A stretch of DNA of 64,000 nucleotides from an uncultured Saprospiraceae bacterium (lineage in GTDB: Bacteria > Bacteroidota > Bacteroidia > Chitinophagales > Saprospiraceae): assembly GCA_938002665.1 (NCBI GenBank), contig CALLAE010000004.1, positions 38,824-102,823 of the forward strand. Direction: 5' to 3'. Below the pieces are notes generated by a model. The model was given only the letters and a program-made list of their open reading frames with translations, had not been told where the DNA came from and did not search any database. The position numbers and the translations under genes are program-made. Positions 25,301-33,723 of the stretch are shown here, in pieces (within the stretch, counting starts at the first letter, position 1; each line of letters opens with the position of its first letter).

Positions 25301-27349
25301 CTCAAGTCCACTTTTGATATAATAATATATATCATATTGAGATCTAATAGATTGGCCATCATTCTTTTTATATGCGTTTTCTTTCTTTTTACCAAAGACA
25401 CGAGCTTTCACGTTATCATTGAGCTGTATCCTGATAATATTTGTCACAAACTGCTTAAGAACTGGATCCTTCACAGGAAACATTGTTTCTACTCTTCTGT
25501 GTAAGTTTCTCACCATCCAATCTGCAGAAGATAGAAATACTAATTCGTTACCATTGTTCCCAAAAATAAAGACCCTTGCATGCTCTAAGTATTTATCCAC
25601 TATACTGACAGCAGTTATATTTTCGCTTATCTTGGGCACACCAGGTACAAGACAACATATCCCTCTAATTATCATCTTAATCCTGACACCTGCCTTACTA
25701 GCAGTATACAGCAAGTCGATCATCTCATTATCTTGCAGGCTATTCATCTTCAGCGTAATATAGGCCTTCTTCCCAGCCTTGGCATTCGTTATCTCAGTCT
25801 GAATGAGCTCTTTGATCTTTTCTTTTAGATTGAAAGCTCCTACAGCTAGCTGCTTAAATTCTCGAGAAGGTCGCACCTTAGTTTCCAAAAAAGAAAACAC
25901 CATTCTGACTTCTTCATTGATCTTTTTGTCATAAGTAAACAAACCAAAATCAGTATATAACTTAGCAGTTCCTTCATGAAAATTACCAGTACTCAAGTAA
26001 GAGTAATATTCTTCTACACCATCAACTATTTTTCTTACCATAGCTAGCTTAGAGTGCACCTTTAGCCCTGGCATGCTATAGATGACCTTGACACCTTTAG
26101 CTTCTAACTTCTCAGCCCACCTAAGGTTTGCTGCTTCATCAAATCTGGCTTTGATTTCTATAAATGCTGTAACGCTTATTCCGTTCTTCACTGCCTTAAT
26201 AATGGCATCCATTATCTTAGAATTCTTGGCAACTCTATATTGGACGATCTTAATATGAGTTGTGTGAGGATCAGATGCAGCCTCTTCAAAGAACTTGATA
26301 ACAGAACTATATGAATGGTATGGAAAATACAGCAAATGATCCCTCTTCTTAATCTCACCAAAGTAGTCAGTAGAATTAGAAAGTGTAGAATAGCTCAATG
26401 GGGGAATTCCTATATCTTTTAGATGCCCCTTTCCAAAAGATGGAAATTTTGCAAAATCAAAATTATTGTGGTATCGCCCTTCAGGTAACAAGTCCATGTC
26501 TTGAATATCAAAAACCATCTGGAGATAATTCAAAAAATGATTAGGCATAGTCCTATCATAGACCAATCTGGAGGTTGGCCCCTTATCTCTTTTCTTTAAA
26601 CTTTTTTTTATTTTTTCAACTAGATCTCCTTGATATTCATCACCTATGTATAATTCAGCATCTCTTGTGAGTTTGATTGAATAACTATCTACAATTTTAA
26701 AACCAGGGAAAATATTAGGAATAATTTTTCTAACTAAATCATCCAGCATGATTATACTAACATTCTTTTTTGAAGGCAGTTCTATAAATCGTTTTTTAGT
26801 AAAGGATGGAATTTTTACAATAGCGTAATACTTCCCTTTATCCTTTTCGTCATTACTTCTCATATAAACGCCTAAGTACAATGCACCATTCTGCAAGAAT
26901 GGTTTCACCATATTTCCCTTCAGAAGTATAGGCTGAATATCAGGTATCAGATTGTCGTAGAAGTAATTATCGATAAATTTTGATTGGGCATCATTGAGTT
27001 CCTTTATTCTTAGAAGAGAAATACCTTCCCTTTTAAGTGAGGGAACTATATCTTCCTCAAAAATTTTACTGAACTCCAGTTGTTGCTTTGTTACTATCTT
27101 CAGTATTTGAGCCACTATTTTCCTTGGCTCAAACTCTACTTTCTTGAGAGTCTTTTTACCTGCATTTATAAGATTCTTATGATTAGAAACTCTTACTCTG
27201 TAGAACTCACCTAGATTGGATGAGTATATTGCAAGAAACTTCAACTTCTCAAATAGAGGAACATTTTTGTCTTTCGCTTCCTGTAAGACTCTATAATTAA
27301 AGGATAACCAACTAATGTCTCTGTGAATGTATGGATTAGGGTTTTTCAA
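25292..27349 (-). CDS. ppk1: Polyphosphate kinase 1
   Basis: Membrane-associated enzyme that builds polyphosphate from ATP. 685 residues, with the N-terminal block RDISWLSFNYRVLQEA, the phospholipase-D-like HIKIVQYRVAKNSKIMDAI, and the autophosphorylated histidine in KVHSKLAM (His432). The second histidine conserved in E. coli-type enzymes, 19 residues on, is Tyr451 here (YYSYLSTGNFHE). C-terminal LSSADWMVRNLHRRVE is standard. Start at 27349 gives the normal N-terminus. Divergent from tpiA with an 82-base gap. Confidence 0.95.
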   Translation of the reverse strand: MKNPNPYIHRDISWLSFNYRVLQEAKDKNVPLFEKLKFLAIYSSNLGEFYRVRVSNHKNLINAGKKTLKKVEFEPRKIVAQILKIVTKQQLEFSKIFEEDIVPSLKREGISLLRIKELNDAQSKFIDNYFYDNLIPDIQPILLKGNMVKPFLQNGALYLGVYMRSNDEKDKGKYYAIVKIPSFTKKRFIELPSKKNVSIIMLDDLVRKIIPNIFPGFKIVDSYSIKLTRDAELYIGDEYQGDLVEKIKKSLKKRDKGPTSRLVYDRTMPNHFLNYLQMVFDIQDMDLLPEGRYHNNFDFAKFPSFGKGHLKDIGIPPLSYSTLSNSTDYFGEIKKRDHLLYFPYHSYSSVIKFFEEAASDPHTTHIKIVQYRVAKNSKIMDAIIKAVKNGISVTAFIEIKARFDEAANLRWAEKLEAKGVKVIYSMPGLKVHSKLAMVRKIVDGVEEYYSYLSTGNFHEGTAKLYTDFGLFTYDKKINEEVRMVFSFLETKVRPSREFKQLAVGAFNLKEKIKELIQTEITNAKAGKKAYITLKMNSLQDNEMIDLLYTASKAGVRIKMIIRGICCLVPGVPKISENITAVSIVDKYLEHARVFIFGNNGNELVFLSSADWMVRNLHRRVETMFPVKDPVLKQFVTNIIRIQLNDNVKARVFGKKKENAYKKNDGQSIRSQYDIYYYIKSGLETV

Positions 27350-27431
27350 TAAAACTGCTGTAAGGAACTGGTTATTGTTAATTTCGTATTTCAGTGCATT
27401 ATAGGACTATTTACAATAAAAGAAATCAGAA

Positions 27432-28184
27432 ATGAGACAAAAAATTGCTGCAGGAAACTGGAAAATGAATCTCGACAGCCAAAAGGCTAGAGAACTAGTA
27501 ACAGAACTATCAAATACTATGACGCCATCAGGTGTAGAGGTCATTTTGGCTTGTCCCGCCTTGTACCTAGATATGGCAAATACTTTAGCTAGTAAAAATC
27601 GAAAGGTTCATATTGCCGCCCAAAACGTACATGACAAAGATAATGGCGCTTATACAGGAGAGATCTCACATGAAATGCTCACTAGTATTGGGATTAAATA
27701 TGCCTTAGTTGGTCATTCGGAGAGAAGAGAATACTTTGGTGAAAAGCCATCATTCTTGAGAGATAAAGTGAGTACCCTAGTTAACAATGGGTTTACTACT
27801 ATTTTCTGTTGTGGAGAACCACTGAAGGTTAGAAAAAGCAAAAAACACAAATCTTTTGTTGCTAAGCAACTGAAGGATAGCTTGTTCCACCTAAAAGAAG
27901 ACCAGCTTAAAAGTATAATAGTTGCTTATGAGCCTATATGGGCAATCGGGACTGGAGTCACAGCTTCTCCTGCACAAGCTCAAGAGATGCACAAGTTCAT
28001 AAGATCAGAAATAAGGAAAAAATACTCTTCACAGACTGCCAAGAATCTTTCCATCCTTTATGGTGGTAGTGTAAAACCAGCAAATGCAAGCCAACTTTTT
28101 TCTAAAGCCGACGTAGATGGTGGACTAGTAGGAGGGGCCTCTCTAAATGCTGAAAGCTTTAAGAAAATTATCAATTCCTTCTAG
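27432..28184 (+). CDS. tpiA: Triosephosphate isomerase
   Basis: Interconverts dihydroxyacetone phosphate and glyceraldehyde-3-phosphate in glycolysis. 250 residues with AAGNWKMN (Asn9, Lys11), VGHSERREYFGE (His95) and the catalytic glutamate in AYEPIWAIGTG, then the phosphate-binding YGGSVKP and GGLVGGASL. Full length. Its 3' end overlaps the convergent SRPBCC gene by 14 bases. A TAATTTCG box at 27379-27386 is a candidate promoter -7 element. Confidence 0.97.
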   Translation: MRQKIAAGNWKMNLDSQKARELVTELSNTMTPSGVEVILACPALYLDMANTLASKNRKVHIAAQNVHDKDNGAYTGEISHEMLTSIGIKYALVGHSERREYFGEKPSFLRDKVSTLVNNGFTTIFCCGEPLKVRKSKKHKSFVAKQLKDSLFHLKEDQLKSIIVAYEPIWAIGTGVTASPAQAQEMHKFIRSEIRKKYSSQTAKNLSILYGGSVKPANASQLFSKADVDGGLVGGASLNAESFKKIINSF

Positions 28185-28638
28185 GGAAAATCTTTGCTAC
28201 AGTGTTATATCTATAGTCAAAAATCCAATTAAGTTTTCTTTTGACATATATGAAATGAGCCAGACGGCCAAAAATTCCTAGTGGTAGGATATATTCTACT
28301 CTATCATGCATGAGCACACCGTCCTCCACTTCCTGAAAGGTATGAGTATGCCTCCATAGTTTATACGGCCCTTTGAGCTGCATATCTACAAAGGAACTGT
28401 GGTCGGTCACATTAAGTATCTCTGTTTTCCAGTATAAAGGAATATTTAAGATTGGCCTGACCTTGTATTCTAATAGTTGACCTTCATACATTTCTGGTAT
28501 TGGCTTCTCCGTTACGATGTTGAAACCCATGTCATCTGGAGTTAACTCTTGTAAGTTCTCAGGCGAAGAAAAAAATCTCCATGCTTTTTCTATAGTGGTA
28601 TCGATTAGTTGTTCTCTTTCTAGTATATAAGGTGTCAT
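28171..28638 (-). CDS. SRPBCC-family protein (cyclase/ligand-binding fold)
   Basis: About 155 residues from the ATG at 28638; an upstream in-frame GTG (28665) would add nine residues without family character. Pattern YILEREQLIDTTIEKAWRFF with NLQELTPDDMGF, YKVRPILNIPLYWKTEI and HDRVEYILPLGIFG matches the START-like SRPBCC proteins often annotated as cell-division inhibitor-like. Ligand and role unknown. Overlaps the end of tpiA on the opposite strand by 14 bases. Confidence 0.8.
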   Translation of the reverse strand: MTPYILEREQLIDTTIEKAWRFFSSPENLQELTPDDMGFNIVTEKPIPEMYEGQLLEYKVRPILNIPLYWKTEILNVTDHSSFVDMQLKGPYKLWRHTHTFQEVEDGVLMHDRVEYILPLGIFGRLAHFIYVKRKLNWIFDYRYNTVAKIFPRRN

Positions 28639-28689
28639 ATAGTTAATGAACAGACTAGTAGTCACGAAGTTTATTCAAAAAAGAATAAA

Positions 28690-28722
28690 AAAAACCAGTG
28701 AGCTATCTATATGTGTAATTCA
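28690..28722 (-). terminator. Hairpin with T run (minus strand)
   Basis: Inverted repeat ACCAGTGA / TCACTGGT with an 18-base spacer; on the minus strand it is followed by eight Ts, on the plus strand by AATCATTTTTTT. It lies downstream of the beta-barrel-like gene and upstream of the SRPBCC gene and may serve as a second, back-up terminator. Confidence 0.5.
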
Positions 28723-28749
28723 CTGGTAATCATTTTTTTATGACTAACT

Positions 28750-28801
28750 CCCCTCGGTCAATAACTTATATATCGAATGATTTTTCTATATGACGTAGGG
28801 G
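28750..28801. repeat. Imperfect inverted repeat CCCCT..GTCA / TGAC..AGGGG
   Basis: Arms CCCCT-n2-GTCA (28750-28760) and TGAC-n2-AGGGG (28791-28801), separated by 30 AT-rich bases. It is the only GC-rich sequence in an otherwise AT-rich 216-base gap, between two terminator-like hairpins. No function can be assigned. Confidence 0.4.
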
Positions 28802-28840
28802 TGACATATCAAAAACATGTCTTATATACAAAGGGTGTTA

Positions 28841-28883
28841 TAAAAAATAGGTTGTCTTTAAAGTAAGGCGCCTATTTTTTTTT
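28841..28883 (-). terminator. Terminator hairpin after the beta-barrel-like gene
   Basis: On the minus strand AAATAGG and CCTATTT form a stem around about 19 bases, with T-rich sequence on both sides, directly after the stop of the gene at 28882. Weaker than the others because of the large loop. Confidence 0.45.
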
Positions 28884-29661
28884 AGAACCATATAAATTTA
28901 GATCGCTCACCACACCTTGCTTGGCCTACACCTCCTATTCCCCAGTTAAATTCGAATACGATTCCTGCAAAAATAGGGTTAGTTGATGCTGCAGGGCCGC
29001 CATAATTTACAGGTACTCTGCTAGAGCCCCCTTCATTTGATCTACCAGATGCATTGACCACATCCTGGAAACCATATTCTAACCTAAAGCCAAGAATACC
29101 ACTAAATCGACCATCAGGAGGACCTAGAATGTAAGTACCAAAACCTAGGACAGCTGCAAAGTTCTTAGTCTCGTAACTATCTTTGAGATTAGGGGTAGAG
29201 GGGTCTTGATTATCTTTTACGTTATTTATCAAACTAAGCTTAGGTCCCAGCTCTATATATCCTTTGTGCTTGGCATTTCTAAAAAGCATGTATATGTCAG
29301 TAGATGTGATCGTAATTTCATCGTCACGTTTAGTGCCACCGTTTTCTAAATCTACTTCTTGGAATTTACCTCTATGTGTTCCTCTCATAAAGTCGAAAGA
29401 AACCCCAGTATAATTAAAGTTAATACCGATTTTAGCGCCATACTTAGTACCACTTGCCAGGGTATAATCCCATTGTTGATGATTTTCCATTACTGGATCT
29501 GAATTGTTTAGCGTAGTAGCATTAGCATTATACAAGGCTGTAAAACCTGTTTGTATCTTCAGTCCTGCATCTAACCAAAAGTCTAGTTTCTGTGCTACTA
29601 CTGAGTTTATGCTTAAAAAGAAGGTAAGGGCTATAATTAATATCTTTTTCATCTGTATCAA
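28882..29661 (-). CDS. Outer-membrane beta-barrel-like hypothetical protein
   Basis: 259 residues. Signal peptide of about 21 residues (MIQMKKILIIALTF.., cut near VVAQ; the second Met at residue 4 may be the start). The mature part has alternating amphipathic strands with many aromatic ends (WDYTLASGTKYGAKIGINFNY), repeated glycine-rich turns, an FRLEYGFQDV segment and a VFEFNWGIG strand near the end, the look of a small outer-membrane barrel. The extreme C-terminus (RSKFIWF) ends in Phe, as barrel proteins often do. No named family recognised. Confidence 0.7.
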   Translation of the reverse strand: MIQMKKILIIALTFFLSINSVVAQKLDFWLDAGLKIQTGFTALYNANATTLNNSDPVMENHQQWDYTLASGTKYGAKIGINFNYTGVSFDFMRGTHRGKFQEVDLENGGTKRDDEITITSTDIYMLFRNAKHKGYIELGPKLSLINNVKDNQDPSTPNLKDSYETKNFAAVLGFGTYILGPPDGRFSGILGFRLEYGFQDVVNASGRSNEGGSSRVPVNYGGPAASTNPIFAGIVFEFNWGIGGVGQARCGERSKFIWF

Positions 29662-29684
29662 ATTATGTATTACTAATAGTTAAT

Positions 29685-30077
29685 TCAATTTAAGCTAGGC
29701 CAGTCCGAATAGCCGCCTTTCATGTTATAGACATCTTTGAAACCTGCTTCTGTCATAATTTTTGCTGCTTTTGCTGACCTTCCACCGCTTCTACAATAGA
29801 CAACATATGAGCTATTCTTGTCTAAGCTTTCCAATCTATTTTTAAAGTCACTAGCCCTAAAGTCCATTTCTATTGCATTAGCAATTTTTCCTTCTGCAAT
29901 TTCAGCAGGTGTTCTTACATCTAGAAACTTACTCTTATTTGTTACAAGTTTTATTTTGGCATCAGTAGTGCTGATGTCCTTGTAACTAATTTTGGACATT
30001 GAAGAGTTTTGTGACTGCTGATTGCCACAAGAAAAGAAGAAAGTAACAACAATAATTAGTGAAACAAGAGTCCTCAT
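29685..30077 (-). CDS. Rhodanese-like lipoprotein
   Basis: 130 residues: lipobox FFFSC (Cys17), then a single rhodanese domain (about 30-128) with FLDVRTPAEIAEG, active-site Cys95 in VVYCRSGGRS and NMKGGYSDWP. Sulfurtransferase or persulfide-handling activity is inferred from the family; the lipid anchor places it in the periplasm. Two dozen bases downstream of its stop lies the start region of the beta-barrel-like gene on the same strand, so the two could be co-transcribed. Confidence 0.88.
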   Translation of the reverse strand: MRTLVSLIIVVTFFFSCGNQQSQNSSMSKISYKDISTTDAKIKLVTNKSKFLDVRTPAEIAEGKIANAIEMDFRASDFKNRLESLDKNSSYVVYCRSGGRSAKAAKIMTEAGFKDVYNMKGGYSDWPSLN

Positions 30078-30309
30078 CTAGTCAGAAATTTCAATAAAAG
30101 TGAAAGGTCAGAAAAATATCTTTAAATCCACTTATATATTACAAATAATTGTCATATAAATTGAGTTGAATGGTTATTTGTGGTAGATTTGTATTACCCA
30201 TGTCCAAGAGTGCAAAATGTTTTACTAAACGTTAAAATTTAATAAAATCACCAACCTTTTGGCACTAAAATTCGTCTACATATATACACAGCAAATTACA
30301 CCTATATCT

Positions 30310-30426
30310 ATGAACAAATTATTTTCCTTTTTAACAAAATTCTTTAAAAAGTCCTCAAGCAAAATCTCCCCAGTTGCTAAGTTTCAGAGGAATGATGAAG
30401 AGTACGAAGGTTGGTTAGGCATCTAG
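30310..30426 (+). CDS. Candidate small protein, 38 residues
   Basis: A short frame starting ATG at 30310 encodes a basic, partly amphipathic N-terminus (MNKLFSFLTKFFKKSSS) and an acidic tail ending DEEYEGWLGI. It lies in a 440-base gap otherwise without genes, and a plus-strand terminator follows at 30492, so a short transcript from this strand is likely. I do not recognise it, and chance cannot be excluded at this length. The 232 bases before it (30078-30309) are AT-rich and hold nothing else that I can identify. Confidence 0.4.
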   Translation: MNKLFSFLTKFFKKSSSKISPVAKFQRNDEEYEGWLGI

Positions 30427-30491
30427 TCTAATTTCATACCTCCTACTACACTGAATAAAAAACAAATGACTTTCAGACGAAAGAATAATAG

Positions 30492-30519
30492 AGCCATGTC
30501 TTATGACAAGGCTTTTTTT
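30492..30519 (+). terminator. Rho-independent terminator on the plus strand
   Basis: Stem AGCCATGTC / GACAAGGCT (one mismatch) with loop TTAT and seven Ts. It points out of the small candidate gene at 30310; its T run overlaps the stop codon of the convergent ferredoxin gene. Confidence 0.7.
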
Positions 30520-30865
30520 ATAGGTGTAGCCTAGATTTCTTTTCGAGCAATTCTTCTATAGTTTCCACTCTTTCTTCATCTGGCACACAACAGTCTACCG
30601 GGCATACCGCGGCACATTGTGGTTCTTCATGGAAGCCTTGGCATTCTGTACATTTATCTGGAGAAATATAATAGACATCATCATCTACAGGAGGTTGTGG
30701 AGCAGCAGCATCTACGACTGCGCCTGTCTCTAGGGTATAGTTGCCAGTAAGAGTAGTCCCATCTGCTATGGCCCATTCTACACCGCCTTCGTATATCGCA
30801 TTATTTGGACATTCAGGCTCACATGCACCACAATTGATACATTCATCAGTTATTTTAATAGCCAT
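30518..30865 (-). CDS. 4Fe-4S dicluster ferredoxin
   Basis: 115-residue electron carrier. First cluster motif [12 protein letters not shown]; the second is [18 protein letters not shown], with the eight-residue loop between the second and third Cys typical of Alvin/YfhL-type ferredoxins. The two halves are separated by a loop of about 40 residues, which as I recall is common in Bacteroidetes versions. It lies 15 bases downstream of pssA on the same strand, so the two are probably co-transcribed. Partner enzyme not evident here. Confidence 0.93.
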   Translation of the reverse strand: MAIKITDECINCGACEPECPNNAIYEGGVEWAIADGTTLTGNYTLETGAVVDAAAPQPPVDDDVYYISPDKCTECQGFHEEPQCAAVCPVDCCVPDEERVETIEELLEKKSRLHL

Positions 30866-30880
30866 ACTAGATTCAAGTTT

Positions 30881-31558
30881 TTATTTAGGTACTCGGACGC
30901 TGTATATTATCGATAACAACACATAGATAATAACTCCTACAGGCATTGCTAATTTATAGTTCACAAAAGTAAGGCACACAAAGGTTATAAGACTAATAAG
31001 AATGAAAATATTGAAGTTGATATTAGATCCTATTTGCTTAAAAGAAAACATCTTTAATTTACTTAGGTTTAGCATCATTAACATGAGAGGTATACTGACA
31101 TAGATAGAAGGATTCTCTATAAGAGCATTTGTCACCTCACTATCAAATCTTACTCCTATAAATAACCCCGCTAAAAAGAAAGTACTAGCTGGTGTAGGAA
31201 GCCCTGTGAAATATACAGTAGAAGGCCTGAGATTAAATAGCGCCAATCTCAAAGCACTACCAATGAGTATGAAAAACGAAGGTATATACATGACCCAATG
31301 ATCAATAGGTGTCACAAGTGTATATAAGAATGCGGGAGCCACACCGAAACTGACAAGATCAGCAAGAGAATCTAATTCTTTACCAAATTGACTTTGCACT
31401 TTCAGAATCCTGGCTATTACACCATCTATTACATCAAAAAACATCCCCGTAAGCAAAAGCAAGGTGCTGATATGTAGATCAGCAACTAATATTGCAGCAA
31501 ACCCACAGCAAAGGTTCATCGTAGTAAATAAAGAGGGTATTTTCCTTTTAAAACTCAA
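30881..31558 (-). CDS. pssA: CDP-diacylglycerol-serine O-phosphatidyltransferase
   Basis: Integral membrane enzyme making phosphatidylserine, the precursor of phosphatidylethanolamine. 225 residues; the CDP-alcohol phosphotransferase signature is complete: Asp42/Asp45-Gly46..Ala49-Arg50, Gly59, Asp63 and Asp67 (FDVIDGVIAR, then FGKELDSLAD), followed by a series of hydrophobic helices. The early MNLCCGF segment is typical of PssA. Upstream of ferredoxin in the same direction. Confidence 0.92.
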   Translation of the reverse strand: MSFKRKIPSLFTTMNLCCGFAAILVADLHISTLLLLTGMFFDVIDGVIARILKVQSQFGKELDSLADLVSFGVAPAFLYTLVTPIDHWVMYIPSFFILIGSALRLALFNLRPSTVYFTGLPTPASTFFLAGLFIGVRFDSEVTNALIENPSIYVSIPLMLMMLNLSKLKMFSFKQIGSNINFNIFILISLITFVCLTFVNYKLAMPVGVIIYVLLSIIYSVRVPK

Positions 31559-31703
31559 TCAAATTTGGATTTTGATAATTAAAGTTAAAAATAGCTCTAT
31601 TATGAAACTATATTTTTAAATTTTCTTTTCTTGATTTGTGAAGATTCCTGACTAATTCTTCAATAATCTAGCAATTAACCATAATCTGACTCAAAAGTTA
31701 AAC

Positions 31704-33185
31704 ATGAAATTTACCCTTCTTAAACTAGTAACTGCGCTTTTAGTTTTTTTGATCATCAATTCCTGCGCTAGGAATCCTGTAACAGGAAAAAAAGAACTCT
31801 CTCTCATGTCTTCTGCTCAGGAGCAAGCTGCAGGAGATCAGGCTGACCCTAGTATCATTCAGGCTTATGGCCTATATCCAGATCAGAGGTTGCAAGATTT
31901 TATTAACGAAAAGGGTAAGGCTATGGGAAAAATATCCCACAGACCTGATATCAATTATCAATTCAGACTACTAGATAGTCCAGTTGTAAATGCCTTTGCA
32001 GTTCCTGGTGGCTATGTCTACTTTACTAGGGGAATTATGGCACACTTTAATAACGAAGCTGAATTTGCGGGAGTTCTAGGTCATGAAATAGGGCATATTA
32101 CAGCCAGACATTCAGCCAAGCAACAAACTCAGCAGATGTTAGGCCAAGTGCTCTTTATGGGTGGGGTAATTGCAAGTGAGAAATTTAGAAGTGTAGCACA
32201 ACAAGCTAGCCAAGGGCTAGGTCTGATGTTTCTTAAGTTCGGTAGAGATCATGAAAGTCAGTCAGATGAGCTTGGGGTAGAGTACTCTACAAAAATAGGA
32301 TATGACTCTCATGAAATGGCTGATTTCTTTCAAACTCTGAATAGATTATCCTCTAAATCTGGACAAAGTATACCTGACTTCTTATCTACTCACCCTAATC
32401 CTGTCAATAGATATGCAAAAGTGCATGAGATGTCTGATGCTATGCAAAAGCAATTAGGACTCAGACGCCTCAAAGTAAATCGAAATGAATTTCTGAATCT
32501 TATAGACGGATTAACTTATGGCGAAGATCCAAAGCAAGGCTATGTAGATAATAATATTTTCTATCATCCAGAACTACTTTTTCAGTTTCCGGTACCTAGA
32601 AACTGGCAACTACAGAATAGCCCTACTCAAGTCATGATGGGCCCCGAAGATGGTAATGCCTTAATGATATTTACGCTAAGTCCTGAGAAAAACTTACAGT
32701 CAGCCGCACAATCCATAATACAACAATTCAAGTTAACTGAGCTAGAATCTCAAAGAACTACGGTCAATGGATTTTCAGCCTTAGCTATGGTCTGTGATCA
32801 ACAAGCACAACAAGATCAGTCTGGACAGCAAGTAGCTGGCCCAAGAATATTAACCTATCTGATCCAAAAAGAAAATTTTATCTATGTTTTCCATGGCGTA
32901 AGTGAGCAGAATAATTTCAATAATTATACTGGAACATTTAAGAGAACCATGACAAATTTTGATAAGCTAACTGACAGAAGTAAGATCAATGTAGAAGCAA
33001 CTAAAATCAAAATAGCTACTGTCAAAAGAACGACTGACCTAAAAGCCGCATTATTAGCTTTAGGTTCTTCTAATAGGGATCTGGAAGAATTATCTATCGT
33101 AAATGGTATGCAGCTGACTGATCAAGTAGAAGGTGGCCAACTCATTAAGACTTTCAGCAAACAACATAATTCTGGAACAAATTAA
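31704..33185 (+). CDS. M48 family zinc metalloprotease, lipoprotein
   Basis: 493 residues. Lipobox IINSC (Cys21) followed by ARNPVTGKKELSLMS, a typical M48/BepA-Oma1 N-terminus. The zinc site is HEIGHITARH (His127, Glu128, His131) with a later SDELGVEY glutamate. The C-terminal 220 residues contain a PsbP/stress-like region and a final LysM-like segment (about 445-490; LKAALLALGSSNRDLEELSIVNGM). Predicted envelope quality-control protease (inference). Converges with ytxJ, overlapping by four bases. Confidence 0.9.
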   Translation: MKFTLLKLVTALLVFLIINSCARNPVTGKKELSLMSSAQEQAAGDQADPSIIQAYGLYPDQRLQDFINEKGKAMGKISHRPDINYQFRLLDSPVVNAFAVPGGYVYFTRGIMAHFNNEAEFAGVLGHEIGHITARHSAKQQTQQMLGQVLFMGGVIASEKFRSVAQQASQGLGLMFLKFGRDHESQSDELGVEYSTKIGYDSHEMADFFQTLNRLSSKSGQSIPDFLSTHPNPVNRYAKVHEMSDAMQKQLGLRRLKVNRNEFLNLIDGLTYGEDPKQGYVDNNIFYHPELLFQFPVPRNWQLQNSPTQVMMGPEDGNALMIFTLSPEKNLQSAAQSIIQQFKLTELESQRTTVNGFSALAMVCDQQAQQDQSGQQVAGPRILTYLIQKENFIYVFHGVSEQNNFNNYTGTFKRTMTNFDKLTDRSKINVEATKIKIATVKRTTDLKAALLALGSSNRDLEELSIVNGMQLTDQVEGGQLIKTFSKQHNSGTN

Positions 33186-33538
33186 CCTATGTCATGCTCT
33201 ACTTCAAGAATGGCTGCGCTGATATCTGCATGTGAAGTATGGAAAGTTACTTTTCCATTCTCTAGAATAATAAGCTGAGGAGATTCATGCGGAACTGAAA
33301 AGGCAGAAGCTACCCTGTTAGAGATTTCTCGATAAGCTATTAGATCTAAAAAGTAGAATTGGACATTTTCAATTGACTTCATTGTCTTTATATCATTTTC
33401 AAATCTGTTTAAAACTAGCTTACTTATCCCACATCTGGTGCTGTGCTTGAAAAGAACAACTTTATGTTCTTCTGAAGCCAGCATTATGGCTTCTAACTGC
33501 AATTTATCTGTAAGAGGTATCCACTTCATTGACTTCAT
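33182..33538 (-). CDS. ytxJ: Bacillithiol-system redox protein YtxJ
   Basis: 118-residue thioredoxin-fold protein. The monothiol motif FKHSTRCGISK (Cys36) and the FDL-type and AFSVPHESPQLIIL (cis-Pro) segments match YtxJ, a candidate monothiol bacilliredoxin of bacillithiol-using bacteria. It implies that the host makes bacillithiol rather than glutathione, but the biosynthesis genes (bshA, bshB, bshC) are not in the window. Confidence 0.85.
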   Translation of the reverse strand: MKSMKWIPLTDKLQLEAIMLASEEHKVVLFKHSTRCGISKLVLNRFENDIKTMKSIENVQFYFLDLIAYREISNRVASAFSVPHESPQLIILENGKVTFHTSHADISAAILEVEHDIG

Positions 33539-33723
33539 TTTTAGAGTATTTTCTGATTAGCAAAGGACTTCTTTTCTCTTAGATTCGTTAGTAGAATGTA
33601 TAAGACTGTGAAGTAAACACAATTTTTCAAAGTAAAACTCAAAGATTATGCTGGAAAATCGTTCGTATTATAATATTTAATATCTTTATGCTTCTAAAAA
33701 TCAGCACTTTAAAATAAATTATA

